A stretch of 42,941 bases of DNA, taken from the NCBI GenBank assembly GCA_902773435.1, contig CACYEN010000127.1, forward strand, positions 1 to 42,941, read 5' to 3'. Position 1 is the first letter of the stretch. Each line of letters starts with the position of its first letter. The notes beneath the pieces are model-generated. The model made no database searches and was not told the origin of the DNA. It worked only from the letters and a program-made list of their open reading frames with translations. This DNA is from an uncultured Lachnospiraceae bacterium (GTDB taxonomy: Bacteria > Bacillota > Clostridia > Lachnospirales > Lachnospiraceae). Shown in pieces: positions 15,533-23,298 of this stretch. A program made the translations under genes and the position numbers.

Positions 15533-16213
15533 TCAGATATAATCAAGTACTCCGGCAAGATTTCCGACGCGTCTCACTTCAGTGTCGCTGTATTTTCCGG
15601 CTCTGTCAACCAGAATCGGTTCGATTCCGACGTTTTTCGCGCCGAGGACATCCGAATCCAGGGAATCCCCGACGTGAATCACCTCTTCGGCCGTAAGGCC
15701 CGCCCTCTCGAGCGCCCTCATGAATATCTCCGGATAGGGCTTGTAGGCGCGCACCTCCTCGGCGCTGACGACTCCGGCGGGGGAGATCCCCTTCCTGGAG
15801 AGGTTCTCCTCGACGTACTCCGCGCCGTTGTTGGTGATGATGTAGACGGGGAGGGGACATTTTTCAAAAAAAGGCCCTACATCCCCGTAAAGCGGCCCAT
15901 TCCGCCAGAGCCCCTGGTTGAGCGCGTGCAGCTCCTCGTGGCTGTCCACGAGTCCGTGTTCATCCCTGCAGAGTCCGAGGAGCCGGAGACAGATCTCGTC
16001 CTCGCTCACAAACAGGTCGCCGCGCGCCTCCCTCTCCATCCGGCTCAGATTCGTGAACCAGTAGCCGAGTGCCTCGCGGGCCGACGGGAAATCCGAGCGC
16101 GACGCGACGCGGAAGATCATCTCCTCGATCTCCGGCCCCGCCTGCTCGATGACGGTGTCGGTGTAGTCCATCAGGATTGCTTTTACAGACATTTTCCCTC
16201 TTGCGGCGCTCAC
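15533..16213 (-). CDS. HAD-superfamily hydrolase (phosphatase)
   Basis: 226 residues using the GTG at 16213, which overlaps the stop of the symporter gene (GTGA) with AAAGGA upstream; the ATG at 16192 (MSVKAIL) is an alternative. HAD motifs are all visible: DYTDT (nucleophile and acid/base Asp), ITNNG, the Lys of RAYKPYPEIF, and GDSLDSD. The helical cap lies between motifs I and II (about 30-105), as in phosphoglycolate-phosphatase-like C1-cap enzymes. Substrates cannot be told from sequence and are usually small phospho-metabolites. The ribokinase gene follows by 30 bp, so it may recycle a sugar phosphate from the same pathway. Confidence 0.9.
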   Translation of the reverse strand: MSAARGKMSVKAILMDYTDTVIEQAGPEIEEMIFRVASRSDFPSAREALGYWFTNLSRMEREARGDLFVSEDEICLRLLGLCRDEHGLVDSHEELHALNQGLWRNGPLYGDVGPFFEKCPLPVYIITNNGAEYVEENLSRKGISPAGVVSAEEVRAYKPYPEIFMRALERAGLTAEEVIHVGDSLDSDVLGAKNVGIEPILVDRAGKYSDTEVRRVGNLAGVLDYI

Positions 16214-17607
16214 CCGAGAATTCCTTTCTTCGCGTTCTTCAGCACCGGGATCTCCGTGTCATCCTTGTCCTCGATGTGCTTTCCGGCGTACTTCTTCGTC
16301 TCCGCGACAATCACGTTCGAGAGCAGGAGCACCGCGATAATGTTCGGTATCGCCATAAGCCCGTTCAGCAGGTCGGCGAGATCCCATACGAGGTTCAGCT
16401 CCAGGAGGGATCCGATGAAGACACCGGCGACCCAGAGAACCTTGTAGACCATGATGACCTTCTCACCGAAGAGGTAGACCGCGGCGCGCTCGCCGTAGTA
16501 GTACCATCCGAGGATCGTCGAGAAGGCAAATGTGATAAGACCGACCACGAGAATCGGAAGCCCGATGTGGGGAATCGTCGAAAATGCCTTCGACGTCAGC
16601 TCGGCACCATTCCCGGAAAGACCGTCGATGTCCGCGTACTTGATGATGCAGGTGACAAGGACGAGACCCGTCATGAGGCAGATGATAACCGTATCCCAGA
16701 ACGTACCGGTCATCGAGACGAGCGCCTGGCGCTTCGGGTTCCTGGTCTGGGCGGACGCCGCGACGAGCGGGGCAGAACCCATACCGGATTCATTGGAGAA
16801 GAGGCCTCGCGCGAAACCGTAGCGGCAGGTGATCGCGATCGTGCTCCCGACGAAACCGCCGCTGGCGGCGCGGGTCGTGAACGCGGACTTCACGATCAGG
16901 GTGATTGCCTGGCCGAGAACGTTGCGATTGATGATGATGATAACGAGGCATCCGATAAAATAGAACACGGCCATGAACGGCACGAGCAGCTCGGAAACCC
17001 TGGTGATGGACTTGATGCCGCCGATGATGACGAGCGCGACAAGAGCCGCAAGGATGATGGCGATGATCCACGGAGCGATTCCGAAGTTCGCGGTGAAGTT
17101 CGCGGCAACAGCATTAGCCTGGACCGTACATCCGATACCGAACGCGCAGACCGAAGCCAGAATCGCGAAGAGGATGCCTGCCCACCGGGCGTGGAGACCG
17201 CGGTCAAGAGCATACATCGCGCCGCCGATCATGGTGCCATCCTCGCTCTTCACGCGGTACTTCACGGAAATAAGCGTCTCCGCGTACTTTGTCGCAATGC
17301 CGAAGATACCGGTCAGCCACATCCACAGGATGGAGCCGGGGCCGCCGAGGGCGATCGCCGTTCCGACGCCGATGATGTTGCCGGTACCGATCGTGGAGGA
17401 GAGCGCCGTCGTGAGCGCGCCGAACTGGGAGACGTCTCCCTGGGCGTCCGGGTCACGGGTTACGGACAGCTTGATTGCCTTGAAGATATCCTTCTGGATG
17501 AAAGCGGTTCGGAACGTCATGAAGATGTGCGTTCCGAAGAGAAGGATGATCAGCGGCCATCCCCACAGAAAACCGTCTAAAGTTGATACGATACTTCTGA
17601 AACTCAT
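16210..17607 (-). CDS. AGCS-family sodium:alanine/glycine symporter
   Basis: 465 residues; AAGGAGAG lies 7 bp before the ATG. It is a hydrophobic protein with about 11 helices. The AGCS signatures are ALTTALSSTIGTGNIIGVG near residues 65-83, GPGSILWMW, KYAETLISVKYR, and FARGLFSNESGMGSAPLVAA near 290. The family imports small neutral amino acids (alanine, glycine) with Na+. It is the first gene of a three-gene operon with the HAD hydrolase (4-bp overlap) and the ribokinase, an unusual set for an amino-acid carrier. The long leader (to ~17.8 kb) holds repeats rather than a riboswitch that I recognise. Confidence 0.95.
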   Translation of the reverse strand: MSFRSIVSTLDGFLWGWPLIILLFGTHIFMTFRTAFIQKDIFKAIKLSVTRDPDAQGDVSQFGALTTALSSTIGTGNIIGVGTAIALGGPGSILWMWLTGIFGIATKYAETLISVKYRVKSEDGTMIGGAMYALDRGLHARWAGILFAILASVCAFGIGCTVQANAVAANFTANFGIAPWIIAIILAALVALVIIGGIKSITRVSELLVPFMAVFYFIGCLVIIIINRNVLGQAITLIVKSAFTTRAASGGFVGSTIAITCRYGFARGLFSNESGMGSAPLVAASAQTRNPKRQALVSMTGTFWDTVIICLMTGLVLVTCIIKYADIDGLSGNGAELTSKAFSTIPHIGLPILVVGLITFAFSTILGWYYYGERAAVYLFGEKVIMVYKVLWVAGVFIGSLLELNLVWDLADLLNGLMAIPNIIAVLLLSNVIVAETKKYAGKHIEDKDDTEIPVLKNAKKGILG

Positions 17608-17686
17608 ATGCGACTCTCCTTTCGCTTAAGGAAAAAGATTGGAATTATGTCGTTGGGATTGCCCGGCTTCGCGGGGTCATGCGGTC

Positions 17687-17720
17687 ATGAATTCATGAAT
17701 TTGAGAATTTATGAATTCAT
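17687..17720. repeat. Large inverted repeat in the symporter leader
   Basis: ATGAATTCATGAATT (17687-17701) and AATTTATGAATTCAT (17706-17720) pair with one mismatch around a 4-bp centre. Each arm itself contains the palindrome ATGAATTCAT. Nearby, 17735-17775 carries TTCATGAC direct repeats and the small hairpin ACTGC-GAA-GCAGT at 17763-17775. All lie 80-170 bp upstream of the symporter start. Confidence 0.8.
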
Positions 17721-17877
17721 GGCTGCCTTGATTTCATGACTTCATGACTGCAAAACTGCAAGACTGCGAAGCAGTAAAGTAATTCTCGACATAATAGAAT
17801 AGTATAGCAGATAATTCCCGTCTTCACTATAAAAATGTACATATCGTCACATATGAAATTCTTCTTTTCCCGATCCA

Positions 17878-17948
17878 GGTGGCTTTTGGAGGCTTTTGAA
17901 GGCTCTCGGCGGCTTTTTGGTGGCTTTCGGTGGCTCTCGGTGGCTTTT
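17878..17948. repeat. 10-bp tandem repeat, seven units
   Basis: Units of GGTGGCTTTT/C follow one another from 17878 to 17948, with variants GGAGGCTTTT, GAAGGCTCTC and an 11-bp unit. Two further direct copies of TTTCATCTTTTCTC lie at 17981 and 18033. The whole stretch (to 18062) is between the DUF624 stop and the symporter leader; I see no gene in it. Confidence 0.8.
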
Positions 17949-18062
17949 CTCAGGTTTTCTCAGGCGGGTGGGCCATCAAATTTCATCTTTTCTCGATTTC
18001 GGTGGCGTCAACTCTCTGGTCAGGCCACCTGATTTCATCTTTTCTCAGTCTCGATGGCTCTC

Positions 18063-18076
18063 AGTGAAATTTCACT
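18063..18076. repeat. Perfect 14-bp palindrome at the DUF624 stop codon
   Basis: AGTGAAATTTCACT reads the same on both strands and touches the stop codon of the DUF624 gene. It could be a short terminator stem or a protein-binding site; no U-tract follows. Confidence 0.5.
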
Positions 18077-18771
18077 TATGTATCCGCTCCCCCGCCTCCC
18101 TCAAATTCATCCTCCTCAGCAGGATTCGGCAGCGCCGGAAGATACTTCGAGAAATCCTTCAACAGCAGCTTCGCGCTGACCATCGCAATCGCCCCGGTCC
18201 CGATCGTCGTCCAGAGAAAGCCGTACAGCGGGAACATACTGGGGTCAAGAACCGTGATCGTGATCGGAACGGCCCAGAGCGCAACAAGAACAATCGCCCG
18301 GAAAATATTCTTGCCCGCAAAAAAGACCGAGTTCCTCAGCAGATGCGGAAGCGTATCCTCAAAGGCGGACAGCACCGGATAGAAGTGAACCGCGAGCACC
18401 GCGCAGGCAGCCCCGATCACGTAGATCGCGTACTGAAAATACAGAAGCGCGCCGCCCTTCCACCTGCAGAAGCGGAGATCAAAATATCCTACGATCACCA
18501 GGGCCGCGAGAATCAGCCAGCTGATCAGCCCCTGCTTAAAGCTGAGTTTGAAGCCTCTCCAAAACTCCCTGAAGGGATTGACTACACCGTCATCGCTCCG
18601 CAGCGCTCTGAACATCACGAAATAAAGCGCAGCCAGCGCCGGCCCGATCGTCACCACCGGCAGCGAGAACACTGCGAACATCAGGCTTGCGCCAATCATG
18701 ATCCCGAGCTGCGTCGAGATCCGGCCGAACAGACTGTCATTGTCAAGAAAGGATCTGATAAATCGTCTCAT
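18076..18771 (-). CDS. DUF624-family (YesL-like) membrane protein
   Basis: 231 residues from ATG at 18771 (MRRFIRSFLDND), with AAGGAG about 11 bp upstream; a start at 18798 is possible but adds only MRGEGVRIG. Five or so hydrophobic helices are visible (about 24-46, 80-95, 108-132, 153-172, 175-198). The N-terminal NDSLFGRISTQLGIMIGASL and VTIGPALAALYFVMFRAL segments are typical of DUF624, whose members accompany carbohydrate ABC transporters in Firmicutes, usually next to the MsmE/F/G-type genes. The tail is acidic and glycine-rich. Function is unproven. It follows the membrane-anchored unknown gene and is probably co-transcribed with it. Confidence 0.85.
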   Translation of the reverse strand: MRRFIRSFLDNDSLFGRISTQLGIMIGASLMFAVFSLPVVTIGPALAALYFVMFRALRSDDGVVNPFREFWRGFKLSFKQGLISWLILAALVIVGYFDLRFCRWKGGALLYFQYAIYVIGAACAVLAVHFYPVLSAFEDTLPHLLRNSVFFAGKNIFRAIVLVALWAVPITITVLDPSMFPLYGFLWTTIGTGAIAMVSAKLLLKDFSKYLPALPNPAEEDEFEGGGGADT

Positions 18772-18802
18772 ACCTATTCTTACTCCTTCGCCGCGCATTC
18801 CT

Positions 18803-18910
18803 CCCCGAGAATGCTCTCAGGAATATGCCTTCCCCGCTCACCCTTCTCCGAGAATGCTCTCAGGAATATGTCTTCCCCGCTCACCCTTCCCCGAGAATAA
18901 ACTCAAGGAA
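18803..18910. repeat. 43-bp tandem duplication of a gene end
   Basis: Two full 43-bp units (18803-18845, 18846-18888) and a partial third from 18889 share CCGAGAATGCTCTCAGGAAT. The third copy is the coding 3' end of the gene at 18881-19582, stop codon included, so the gene end has been copied twice into the spacer before the DUF624 gene. Confidence 0.85.
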
Positions 18911-19582
18911 TGTCTCCACCGCCTCAAGATGCTTTGAATAGGCCGCAATTCCAAGAACGCAGCTCTCCTCATAGAGGTGATACTTCGTCACGAGAAGGCT
19001 GTCGGACACATCAATCCCAATGGGCACCGGCTCCGTGCTGTAGCTCTCATCGAAGGGAATACAGGTAACCAGGCGGTCCTCGTACTTCTCCCGGATTGCG
19101 TCACACCTCTCATCGTTGAGATCGAGGAGCCGTCCGCTGCTCCCGATCACGGTCAGCCCCGGTTCCCCCATAGTCACGAAATCGAGCGCGCCCGCTTCGA
19201 CAACCGCCACAAATGCCTGATAATAGCTGTTATTTGTCCCCCCGGGTTTCGTCGGATCAAAAAAGGCCCTCGCGATAAACTCGATATTTCCCTCGGAGAG
19301 ATCGTATCCGGAGAACTCAGCGAAATCCTCCCAGAGCGCGGACCCCTTCCCTCCGGGTTCCATCGTGTTGACGAAATACCCGTAGATCCAGTTGTTGTTC
19401 ACGGTGAAATTCGCCCTGTAGACCGCATAGAATAAGAAAGACACCGCAACCGCGATTCCGAGAATCCAGATCCAGTAGTAGGTGATGATGTAGGAGGCGC
19501 GCTCCCTGCCTGTCATGCCGGCAAGTTTCTCCTTCTCGCGCCGGTACCATGCTTTCATCATCTCTGAAAATGTCTGCTTCAT
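18881..19582 (-). CDS. Membrane-anchored extracytoplasmic protein of unknown function
   Basis: 233 residues; GGAGGG lies 9 bp before the ATG. The first ~35 residues are cytoplasmic and basic (MKAWYRREKEKLAGMTGRER). A single transmembrane helix runs at about 36-55 (WIWILGIAVAVSFLFYAVY). The rest (from about 60) is exported, with NNNWIYGYFVNTMEP, FDPTKPGGTNNSYYQAF, GEPGLTVIGSSGRLLDL and IPIGIDVSDSLLVTKYHLYEE. That region resembles part of a binding-protein lobe, but I cannot assign a family. It is followed by DUF624 and lies downstream of an Msm-like transporter, so a role in carbohydrate uptake is a reasonable guess. Confidence 0.8.
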   Translation of the reverse strand: MKQTFSEMMKAWYRREKEKLAGMTGRERASYIITYYWIWILGIAVAVSFLFYAVYRANFTVNNNWIYGYFVNTMEPGGKGSALWEDFAEFSGYDLSEGNIEFIARAFFDPTKPGGTNNSYYQAFVAVVEAGALDFVTMGEPGLTVIGSSGRLLDLNDERCDAIREKYEDRLVTCIPFDESYSTEPVPIGIDVSDSLLVTKYHLYEESCVLGIAAYSKHLEAVETFLEFILGEG

Positions 19583-19642
19583 CCGGACTTACCCTCCGCC
19601 CCTTCCGGGCTGAAACTGCTTAAGGCCTGCGGTGATCTGAGA

Positions 19643-19668
19643 TAAAAAGAGCCTGCATTTTCCAGGCT
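19643..19668 (-). terminator. Intrinsic terminator or attenuator upstream of the anchored-protein gene
   Basis: On the minus strand AGCCTG pairs with CAGGCT around a 7-nt loop, followed by CTTTTTATC. It lies 61 bp before the start codon at 19582, so it may attenuate that gene rather than end the transporter operon, which already has a terminator at 19907-19939. Confidence 0.7.
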
Positions 19669-19906
19669 GCGTTTAATTGTAACCTACGATTTATAACCCG
19701 CGTTGACACATGTACGGGGTCTGACGTGACAGGGCTGCAACAGCCCGCCGCAACGTACGATCATGACAAAAGTATACGACGGCAGGTACTGAAAAGCAAA
19801 GTTTCATTGCCTGCGCGCGGTGGCTCGTTCCCATCTGCTTCCGCACTAAGAGCCGTGTACAGAATGCCGTGCGCGCAATGCCATGTGCACTTAGTGCCGC
19901 GCGCAT
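19669..19906. other. Non-coding spacer between two terminators
   Basis: About 240 bp bounded by minus-strand terminators on both sides. No convincing frame with a ribosome site is present on either strand. It contains GC-rich repeats such as GCGCGC and a TTGACA at 19703 (+ strand). A small RNA from the minus strand ending at 19643 is possible, but nothing confirms it. Confidence 0.35.
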
Positions 19907-19939
19907 AAAAGCGGCCGGTGGCACATGGCCCCGGCCGCT
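19907..19939 (-). terminator. Terminator of the Msm-like transporter operon
   Basis: On the minus strand AGCGGCCGG (19939-19931) pairs with CCGGCCGCT (19918-19910) around a 12-nt loop and runs into TTTTA. It lies ~92 bp after the stop of the second permease gene. Confidence 0.85.
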
Positions 19940-20031
19940 CGGGAAAACGAAAACAACCACCTCCCGGATCATCTCTCCAGGATCGGCTCTCCCGGATCAG
20001 CTTTCCAGGATCAGCTCTTCAGGATCGGCAA

Positions 20032-20874
20032 TTACAGCTTGCCGCCCGACGTCGCGATACCTTCGACGAACTGCTTCTGGAAGATCACGTAGATGATGAC
20101 CATCGGCAGAACCGCGAGCGTCGCGGCCGCCATCATCGTCGGATACTCGCTGCCGTACTGGCCCTGCATCTTGGCAAGACCGGCGGAGAGCGTCGTCGTG
20201 TTGGCGTTCGTGCAGACGATCATCGGCCACATCAGATCCTTGAACGCGAAGACCGCGGTGAAGATTCCGAGAGAAACCATCGAGCTTCTCGTCAGCGGCA
20301 TCATGATGTGCAGGAACCGCTGGCCGACGTTGCAGCCGTCGATCATCGCCGCTTCCTCCAGGTCCTTTGGCAGGCCCTCATAACCGGTCTTCAGCAGGTA
20401 TGTGCCGAATGCCGTGACAAGGCCGGGGAAGACGAGACCGAAGGTCGTGTTCAGCATCCCCATCTTGGAGACCATCAGGTACTGCGGGATGATGAAGATC
20501 TGTCCCGGGACCATCATCTGGATCAGGACGAGCATGAACAGCACCTTCTTGAACGGGAAGTTCAGGCGCCCGAAGGCGTAGCCCGCCATTGTCGCCGTCA
20601 GGACCGCGCACACGACGCGGAAGAAGATCATGAGCAGCGTGTTCTTGTAGAGAACGAGGAAGTTGTAGCTCTTCCAGACCGTCGCGAAGTTCTCCCAGTG
20701 CCAGCCGTTGTGCGGGAAGATGAAGAACGGGTTGACGGAGATCGACTCCTGGGTCGTCTTCAGCGCGGTGAGGATCATCCACGCGAAGGGAACCAGCATG
20801 ATGAAGGAGACAATGATCAGTATGATGTGAGTAACGGTTTTTCTCATTCTCGCTTTTGCGATTGCGCTTTCCAT
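20032..20874 (-). CDS. Carbohydrate ABC transporter permease, MsmG/MalG type
   Basis: 280 residues; AAGGAGGG lies 5 bp before the ATG. Six hydrophobic helices are visible, beginning HIILIIVSFIMLVPFAWMIL. The ATPase-coupling EAA loop is EEAAMIDGCNVGQRFLHIMMPL near 188-208, and the C-terminal end FQKQFVEGIATSGGKL is typical of the MalG/LacG class. It pairs with the permease encoded 16 bp upstream to import an oligosaccharide. No ATPase is encoded in the operon, as is common when a shared MsmK-type ATPase serves several transporters. Confidence 0.95.
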   Translation of the reverse strand: MESAIAKARMRKTVTHIILIIVSFIMLVPFAWMILTALKTTQESISVNPFFIFPHNGWHWENFATVWKSYNFLVLYKNTLLMIFFRVVCAVLTATMAGYAFGRLNFPFKKVLFMLVLIQMMVPGQIFIIPQYLMVSKMGMLNTTFGLVFPGLVTAFGTYLLKTGYEGLPKDLEEAAMIDGCNVGQRFLHIMMPLTRSSMVSLGIFTAVFAFKDLMWPMIVCTNANTTTLSAGLAKMQGQYGSEYPTMMAAATLAVLPMVIIYVIFQKQFVEGIATSGGKL

Positions 20875-20890
20875 ACAGACCCTCCTTCCC

Positions 20891-21778
20891 TTAGTTGTGG
20901 TAGACCAGCTTCTTCTCGGCTGTCTGCAGGATCCAGGTCAGGAGAAGAATGAAGACAAGGAGGATGACGACGAGCGTCGCGCCGTACCCCTTGTTGCCCT
21001 TGGTGAACGCGTAATCGTAGAACAGGTACACGATGGACTGTACTTTTGGAAGCGCCACGTTCGTCTTGTCCATGACCATGAACATCAGGTCGAAGATCGT
21101 CAGCGCGCCGATGATTCGGGTCTGGACGATAAAGAACGTCGTGGGGCTGAGGAGCGGGACCGTGATCGAGAAGAACTGGCGGACTCCGCTCGCGCCGTCG
21201 ATGTCGGCGGCTTCATAGTAGTCTCCCGGAATTTCCTGCAGGCCTCCTATGAACAGGACCATGTTGTAGCCGATGATCGACCAGACGCCGATGACGCCGA
21301 TTGAAATCCAGGCGATCTTCGGGTCGGAGATCCAGGCGACCTTTGAGTGGAAAATGTTGTTGAGAAGACCGAACTGCGTGTTGTAGAGCCATTTCCAGAC
21401 CATGGCCACGGCCGCGGGGGCGCAGACCATCGGCAGGAAGAAGATGGTTCTGTAGATAGACCTTCCGGCAATCTTCTTGTTGAGAAGGACCGCCAGAAGC
21501 AGGGCGATCACGACGCCGAACGGAACCTCGATCAACGCGTATTTGATGGTGTTCCAGAGCGACTGCCACGTCTCTGTATTGGCGAGCGCGTTCTGGTAGT
21601 TCAGGAGACCGACGAATTTGTTGCCCTTTCCGAAGTCTCCGGTCTTGCAGAAGGACTGCCAGATCGTGTTGACGATCGGGTAGATGTTGAGTAAGACGAG
21701 GCCGATGATCGTGGGAGCGACGAACAGAAGACCCCACTTGGCCTCACTCTTTTGTGTAGGAGTCATTTTTTTAGCCAA
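20891..21778 (-). CDS. Carbohydrate ABC transporter permease, MsmF/UgpA type
   Basis: 295 residues. The start is TTG at 21778, which has AAAGGAGG 7-9 bp upstream; an ATG four codons in (21766) is less well placed. Six membrane helices are visible: WGLLFVAPTIIGLVLLNIYP, EVPFGVVIALLLAVLL, IFFLPMVCAPAAVAMVWKW, IGVIGVWSIIGYNMVLFIGGL, then two more. The EAA loop is YEAADIDGASGVRQFFSITVPLL near 187-209. It is the partner of the MalG-type permease downstream. Binding protein and permease genes are separated by a strong hairpin at 21882-21918. Confidence 0.95.
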   Translation of the reverse strand: MAKKMTPTQKSEAKWGLLFVAPTIIGLVLLNIYPIVNTIWQSFCKTGDFGKGNKFVGLLNYQNALANTETWQSLWNTIKYALIEVPFGVVIALLLAVLLNKKIAGRSIYRTIFFLPMVCAPAAVAMVWKWLYNTQFGLLNNIFHSKVAWISDPKIAWISIGVIGVWSIIGYNMVLFIGGLQEIPGDYYEAADIDGASGVRQFFSITVPLLSPTTFFIVQTRIIGALTIFDLMFMVMDKTNVALPKVQSIVYLFYDYAFTKGNKGYGATLVVILLVFILLLTWILQTAEKKLVYHN

Positions 21779-21881
21779 GAAATCTCCTCCTTTCTTCCTG
21801 TTCCTTCAAGCCTGAAAAATAATTTTATGTCTCTTCCGGGCTTATCAGATTCTCTTCCTGATCCCGCCGGTTCGCTGCGCG

Positions 21882-21918
21882 AAAAACGGGGTGAGGCAGG
21901 CAATGCCGCCTCACCCCG
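21882..21918 (-). terminator. Partial terminator between the binding protein and permease genes
   Basis: On the minus strand CGGGGTGAGGC (21918-21908) pairs perfectly with GCCTCACCCCG (21897-21887), followed by TTTTTC. The 11-bp stem with U-tract is a full intrinsic terminator, 43 bp after the binding-protein stop, and should let only part of the transcripts reach the permeases. Confidence 0.85.
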
Positions 21919-21960
21919 CGCTTTTAGATCGATTTCCGCATGAACCAGCTCAGGAAAAGA

Positions 21961-23271
21961 TTACTCCTGCGCAATCGCGTTCTCGATGATCGCCTGCGCG
22001 TTGTCGCACGCCTGCGCCATCAGAGCCGGATCGCTCGGATTCTGCCACGGATCAAGGAAGCCGCCTGCCTGCTGAAGGGCATCTTCCCAGACTGTCGTGT
22101 TGCGTGTGTACGGACGGAAGTACAGAGTGCCTTCCTCTTCAATCTTCGTGAAAGCGGAGACATCCATGCCCTCGAACGCGCCCGCGAACGCTTCGGAGAT
22201 GCCGGGCATACCGGCCATGGTGACGCCGAGTTCGGCCTGCTTCTTCTGGTTCTCTTCGTTGCAGAACCAGGAGATCAGGCTGTAGGCCGCCGCCGGATCA
22301 GCCGTGTTGGCGGAAGCAGCCCAGCCGAGGCCGTTGTAGCAGGACTGACGCTCGCCTTCGTCGCAGGCGCCGTTGCCGTTGCGATCAGCGTACGGAAGCA
22401 TAGCCCACGCGTAATCAGCGGAATTCTCAGCTGTGTAGAATGTGTTGATCATCCAGGAACCCTGTGTGATCATGGCAGCGAGGCCGGATTTGAACAGGGA
22501 GTCCGTGCCGGTCTCGGCGACTGTCGTCTGCGGAACGGCGACTTCAAGGATCTGGCGCATCATCTCCATGCCGGCCTTCGCCTCATCGGAGCCGATCGTC
22601 GTGCCCTTGTGATCGTCTGTCACGATCTGTCCGCCGTAATCATAGACCAGGTTGTACCAGCCGTCCTGGTTGTTGGACGTGTTGATGGCATAGCCGTAGA
22701 TGCCGTCATCCTTGCCGGCTTCCGTAATCGCGGTAGCGGCAGCGAGGACATCTTCCCATGTCCAGTCGTCCGTCGGATACTCGACGCCGTACTTGTCGAA
22801 GATCGCCTTGTTGTAAAGGAGGGCGATCGTGTCATGATCCTTCGGGATCGCGTACTGAACGCCGTTGCTCTTGTACAGGTCGACGATGCCCTCATAGTAA
22901 TTGGCGATGTCGATCGCGTCGTCATTCGCGATGTAGTCGTCGAGGTTGAGGATCAGGTCATTCTCCATATACATCTGAGCCGTGTTGGAGTGCATCCAGA
23001 AGACATCCGGCATCTGGCCGCCCGAAGCGCCCGCCTCGAGAAGTGTCCAGTAGTTGTCCCAGTCGACGACGTTGATCGTGGCCTTCACGCCGCTCTCGGC
23101 GGACCAGGCGTCCGCGATCTCCTGAAGGCCCGCGAGCTGGTTGTTATCCCAGATGTTGACCTGAAGTTCGCTGACGGAATAGTCGGCGGAAGCTGTGACC
23201 GGAACTGCGGCGATAAGGCCGGCTGCCATGCTGAGCGCAAGTGCTGTTGCTAACATCTTTCTTGCTTTCAT
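21961..23271 (-). CDS. Oligosaccharide ABC transporter substrate-binding protein, MsmE-like
   Basis: 436 residues; GGAGG lies 7 bp before the ATG. Residues 1-29 are a signal peptide ending TASA-DY, with no lipobox Cys. The mature protein is an SBP_bac_1 fold: QVNIWDNNQ, PDVFWMHSNTAQMYMENDLILNLDDYI, YAIPKDHDTIALLYNKAIFDKYGVEYPTDDWTWED, and aromatic cleft residues (Trp, Tyr) as in sugar binders. Unusually, residues 296-307 (DRNGNGACDEGE) form a complete 12-residue EF-hand-type calcium loop, with a Cys pair nearby. With the two permeases and a GH36 alpha-galactosidase nearby, an alpha-galactoside such as raffinose or melibiose is the likely ligand (inference). Confidence 0.92.
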   Translation of the reverse strand: MKARKMLATALALSMAAGLIAAVPVTASADYSVSELQVNIWDNNQLAGLQEIADAWSAESGVKATINVVDWDNYWTLLEAGASGGQMPDVFWMHSNTAQMYMENDLILNLDDYIANDDAIDIANYYEGIVDLYKSNGVQYAIPKDHDTIALLYNKAIFDKYGVEYPTDDWTWEDVLAAATAITEAGKDDGIYGYAINTSNNQDGWYNLVYDYGGQIVTDDHKGTTIGSDEAKAGMEMMRQILEVAVPQTTVAETGTDSLFKSGLAAMITQGSWMINTFYTAENSADYAWAMLPYADRNGNGACDEGERQSCYNGLGWAASANTADPAAAYSLISWFCNEENQKKQAELGVTMAGMPGISEAFAGAFEGMDVSAFTKIEEEGTLYFRPYTRNTTVWEDALQQAGGFLDPWQNPSDPALMAQACDNAQAIIENAIAQE

Positions 23272-23298
23272 TGCTCATCCTCCATTATGATTGTAGTT

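Noticed and set aside
17608-17830. Possible glycine riboswitch ahead of the AGCS gene
   Set aside because: None of the conserved glycine-aptamer blocks is present.
17878-17948. Possible CRISPR array
   Set aside because: Units are only 10 bp and contiguous with no spacers; no cas genes are present.
19700-19735. Plus-strand promoter (TTGACA at 19703)
   Set aside because: No acceptable -10 at 16-18 bp and no plus-strand gene follows.
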